This document shows, one piece after another, positions 42,409-43,982 of a stretch of DNA of 43,982 nucleotides. Origin of the DNA: JANQLU01 sp964434955 (GTDB lineage Bacteria; Planctomycetota; Planctomycetia; Pirellulales; Pirellulaceae); assembly GCA_964434955.1 (NCBI GenBank), contig CAYSXI010000019.1, positions 1-43,982 on the forward strand, given 5' to 3'. The first letter of the stretch is position 1; the number at the start of each line of letters is the position of its first letter. The notes under the pieces were generated by a model. It searched no databases. It was not told the DNA's origin and saw nothing but the letters and a program-made list of their open reading frames with translations. A program made the position numbers and the translations under genes.

Positions 42409-43940
42409 GCGAACACGAATCTCAGGAAACAGTGGATGTCGGCGGACCCGAACATGTTCCCCAAAGTCAATCGACGGATGGCCAAATGAATGATCGAGCC
42501 TTTCACTGGACTCGCAGTTCCGTCGTGGGCGTTGCGTTGATTGTGATCGTGGTTTTGACTGGCGTGTCCTTTCTGATTTACCGTATGTACGGTGGCGATC
42601 CCAAACTCGAACAGAAAACGATGCCGGTCAGTTTTATTGAGGTCGAGCCGGTTGACTTTGTGGATCAGAATCGAGTTTTTACGGGCGTCATCAAAGCAGC
42701 CAAGAGCAGCGATCTTTCGTTTGAACTCGGGGGCTATCTGGCGAATGTCGAGGTATCCGAAGGTGACGTCGTCAAACAAGGTGATGTTATCGCGACATTG
42801 GACACGGAACGCCTGAAGGTCAGGCGGAAGCAGCTAAAGGCGAGAAGAAAATCAGCAAAAGCCGTTTACGACGAGTTGAAAAACGGTCCAAGAAAACAAA
42901 CAATCGCGGCCGCCAAAGCGGAACGAGACGCAATCCAGGAACAAAAAGATCAAGCCGAGAAAGATTTTAAACGCCGCCAACGATTGGAAAATTCAGGAGC
43001 CATTTCGAAAGAAGAGTTGCAACGAAGCAGCAGCAACCTGCAGATGCTTGCGAAAAATCTCGAGGCGTCAGAAAAGCGGCTCGCGGAATTGAATGACGGT
43101 ACTCGGGTCGAGAAAGTTGCGGCCCAGTTGGCCGTTCTTGAGGAAATCGATGCGAACCTGGAAAGTGTCGAAGTCGATTTGAGAAAGAGCGAGATTAAAG
43201 CTCCTTTCGATGGCAAAATCTCAACGCAATTCCTCGATCCCGGTTCCATAATCAACCCGGGCGTGCCCGTTATTCGAATCGTCCAATCGCAAAATCTTGA
43301 AGCCTGGATTGGCATCCCGTCGCATCTGATTTCGTCGATTCAGAATTTGAAGTCGCCGGAAATTATCGCCGGGCAAAATGCTTCAACGATTCCAGTGAAG
43401 TTGAAAAACATCCTGCCCGAAATCGAAGCCACGACCCGGACTCGGCAGGTCGTTTTCACGGTGTCTCCGGCAGCGAAGTCGTCGACCGATCCGGAAACGA
43501 ATACAGCCAGCCATTCAGATTCGGAATGTGAAGCTTCCGAAGCTTCACTCATGCACGACTTGGCTCCCGGTCAGATTATCCGAATCCGTTGCCAAGTGCG
43601 TACGAAAGTCAGTGCGCTGCTTACCAAAAACAAGCAGGGAGTTCATGGCCAATGTTTTGTTGTACCGACGGAATGCCTGATCCCATCGGCCAGGGGCGTC
43701 TGGAGTATTTTGACCGTCGACGAGATTTCAACCGATCAAAACGATTCTAAATCGAACTCGCGGGAAACGAAAATGGTCGTTGGTCGCAGGGACGTTACCG
43801 TCATCTCCACCAATCAGGATACGTCCCTGGTACAGGGCACATTGGACAAGGGCGATCGGATCATCAACACGGGGGTTCACAAACTCGTCATCGGCCAAAA
43901 GGTTGAGCCCACGAAAAGCAAATCCTCATTGGGCAAATAA
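42405..43940 (+). CDS. RND efflux periplasmic adaptor (HlyD/MFP family)
   Basis: 511 residues. A polar N-terminus of about 37 residues precedes one membrane anchor (SVVGVALIVIVVLTGVSFLI). The lipoyl halves are at GGYLANVEVSEGDVVKQGDV and KSEIKAPFDGKISTQFLDPG, with a long charged coiled coil between them (about 135-250, e.g. RRQRLENSGAISKEELQRSS). A beta-barrel and membrane-proximal domain follow, with a polar insertion of about 25 residues (around TDPETNTASHSDSECEASEA). It is longer than typical adaptors. It follows the TetR gene with a four-base overlap and precedes another gene that starts 30 bases downstream. Confidence 0.92.
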   Translation: MSEHESQETVDVGGPEHVPQSQSTDGQMNDRAFHWTRSSVVGVALIVIVVLTGVSFLIYRMYGGDPKLEQKTMPVSFIEVEPVDFVDQNRVFTGVIKAAKSSDLSFELGGYLANVEVSEGDVVKQGDVIATLDTERLKVRRKQLKARRKSAKAVYDELKNGPRKQTIAAAKAERDAIQEQKDQAEKDFKRRQRLENSGAISKEELQRSSSNLQMLAKNLEASEKRLAELNDGTRVEKVAAQLAVLEEIDANLESVEVDLRKSEIKAPFDGKISTQFLDPGSIINPGVPVIRIVQSQNLEAWIGIPSHLISSIQNLKSPEIIAGQNASTIPVKLKNILPEIEATTRTRQVVFTVSPAAKSSTDPETNTASHSDSECEASEASLMHDLAPGQIIRIRCQVRTKVSALLTKNKQGVHGQCFVVPTECLIPSARGVWSILTVDEISTDQNDSKSNSRETKMVVGRRDVTVISTNQDTSLVQGTLDKGDRIINTGVHKLVIGQKVEPTKSKSSLGK

Positions 43941-43970
43941 TTGTCTGTCTACTTTGGCGGGAAAGTTAGC

Positions 43971-43982
43971 ATGTACGACTTG
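43971..43982 (+). CDS. Start of the next gene, probably the RND pump (partial)
   Basis: ATG at 43971 followed by TACGACTTG to the window end (first residues MYDL). Thirty bases separate it from the adaptor stop. By analogy with the first module it should encode the RND permease; only four codons are visible, so this rests on context. Confidence 0.35.

Noticed and set aside
1..43982. CRISPR arrays, insertion sequences, prophage genes
   Set aside because: The repeats found have only 2-4 adjacent copies without spacers, and no transposase, integrase or phage structural gene is present.

Overview
The window looks like a piece of a planctomycete chromosome, most likely Pirellulaceae-like (inference). 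The pointers are a Ser/Thr kinase with DWG in place of DFG, a secreted sulfatase, a very large secretin, ExbB/ExbD genes beside beta-propeller and solute-binding proteins, many exported proteins of unknown function, and a Rho with a long Gly/Arg/Asn-rich N-terminus. Genes are spread over both strands in short operons. I see no transposase, integrase, phage gene or CRISPR array.

Layout. 1-4950 (+): the 3' part of yidC, whose first 62 bases are a fold-back copy; mnmE; a TPR protein; a small exported protein; and a small zinc-ribbon gene broken by a 35-bp tandem duplication. 4969-6213 (-): an ApgM-type phosphoglycerate mutase. 6440-12280 (+): a TetR regulator with four spaced GTTTAA boxes, an RND adaptor and an RND pump. 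12463-13790 (-): a Crp/Fnr regulator and a Tat-signal/zinc-finger protein. 13791-14854 holds no convincing gene. 14855-19789 (+): a secretin with six N-type repeats, an intrinsic terminator and a lipoprotein.

20202-30422 (+) is the most unusual block. It runs ExbB/TolQ, ExbD/TolR, a zinc-ribbon-ExbD fusion, a membrane-anchored beta-propeller, an oligopeptide-binding-like protein without an ABC transporter, and an exported protein of unknown function. The short gaps and one start/stop overlap suggest co-transcription. I read it as a candidate proton-motive-force-driven envelope system; the idea that it works with the upstream secretin is speculative.

30517-31968 (-) encodes a thioredoxin/YHS-like protein. 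A 1-kb spacer with possible coding remnants precedes rho (32972-34294), which has hairpins on both sides. A sulfatase (-) and a soluble kinase-PAS protein (+) are divergent. The interval 37596-38050 carries, on the minus strand, a promoter, a structured region and a strong terminator: a likely undescribed small RNA. Next come tRNA-Ser(GGA) with its own terminator, a small membrane protein, a DUF6786-like protein divergent from a sugar epimerase, tandem terminators, and a second TetR-adaptor module whose next gene runs off the window end.
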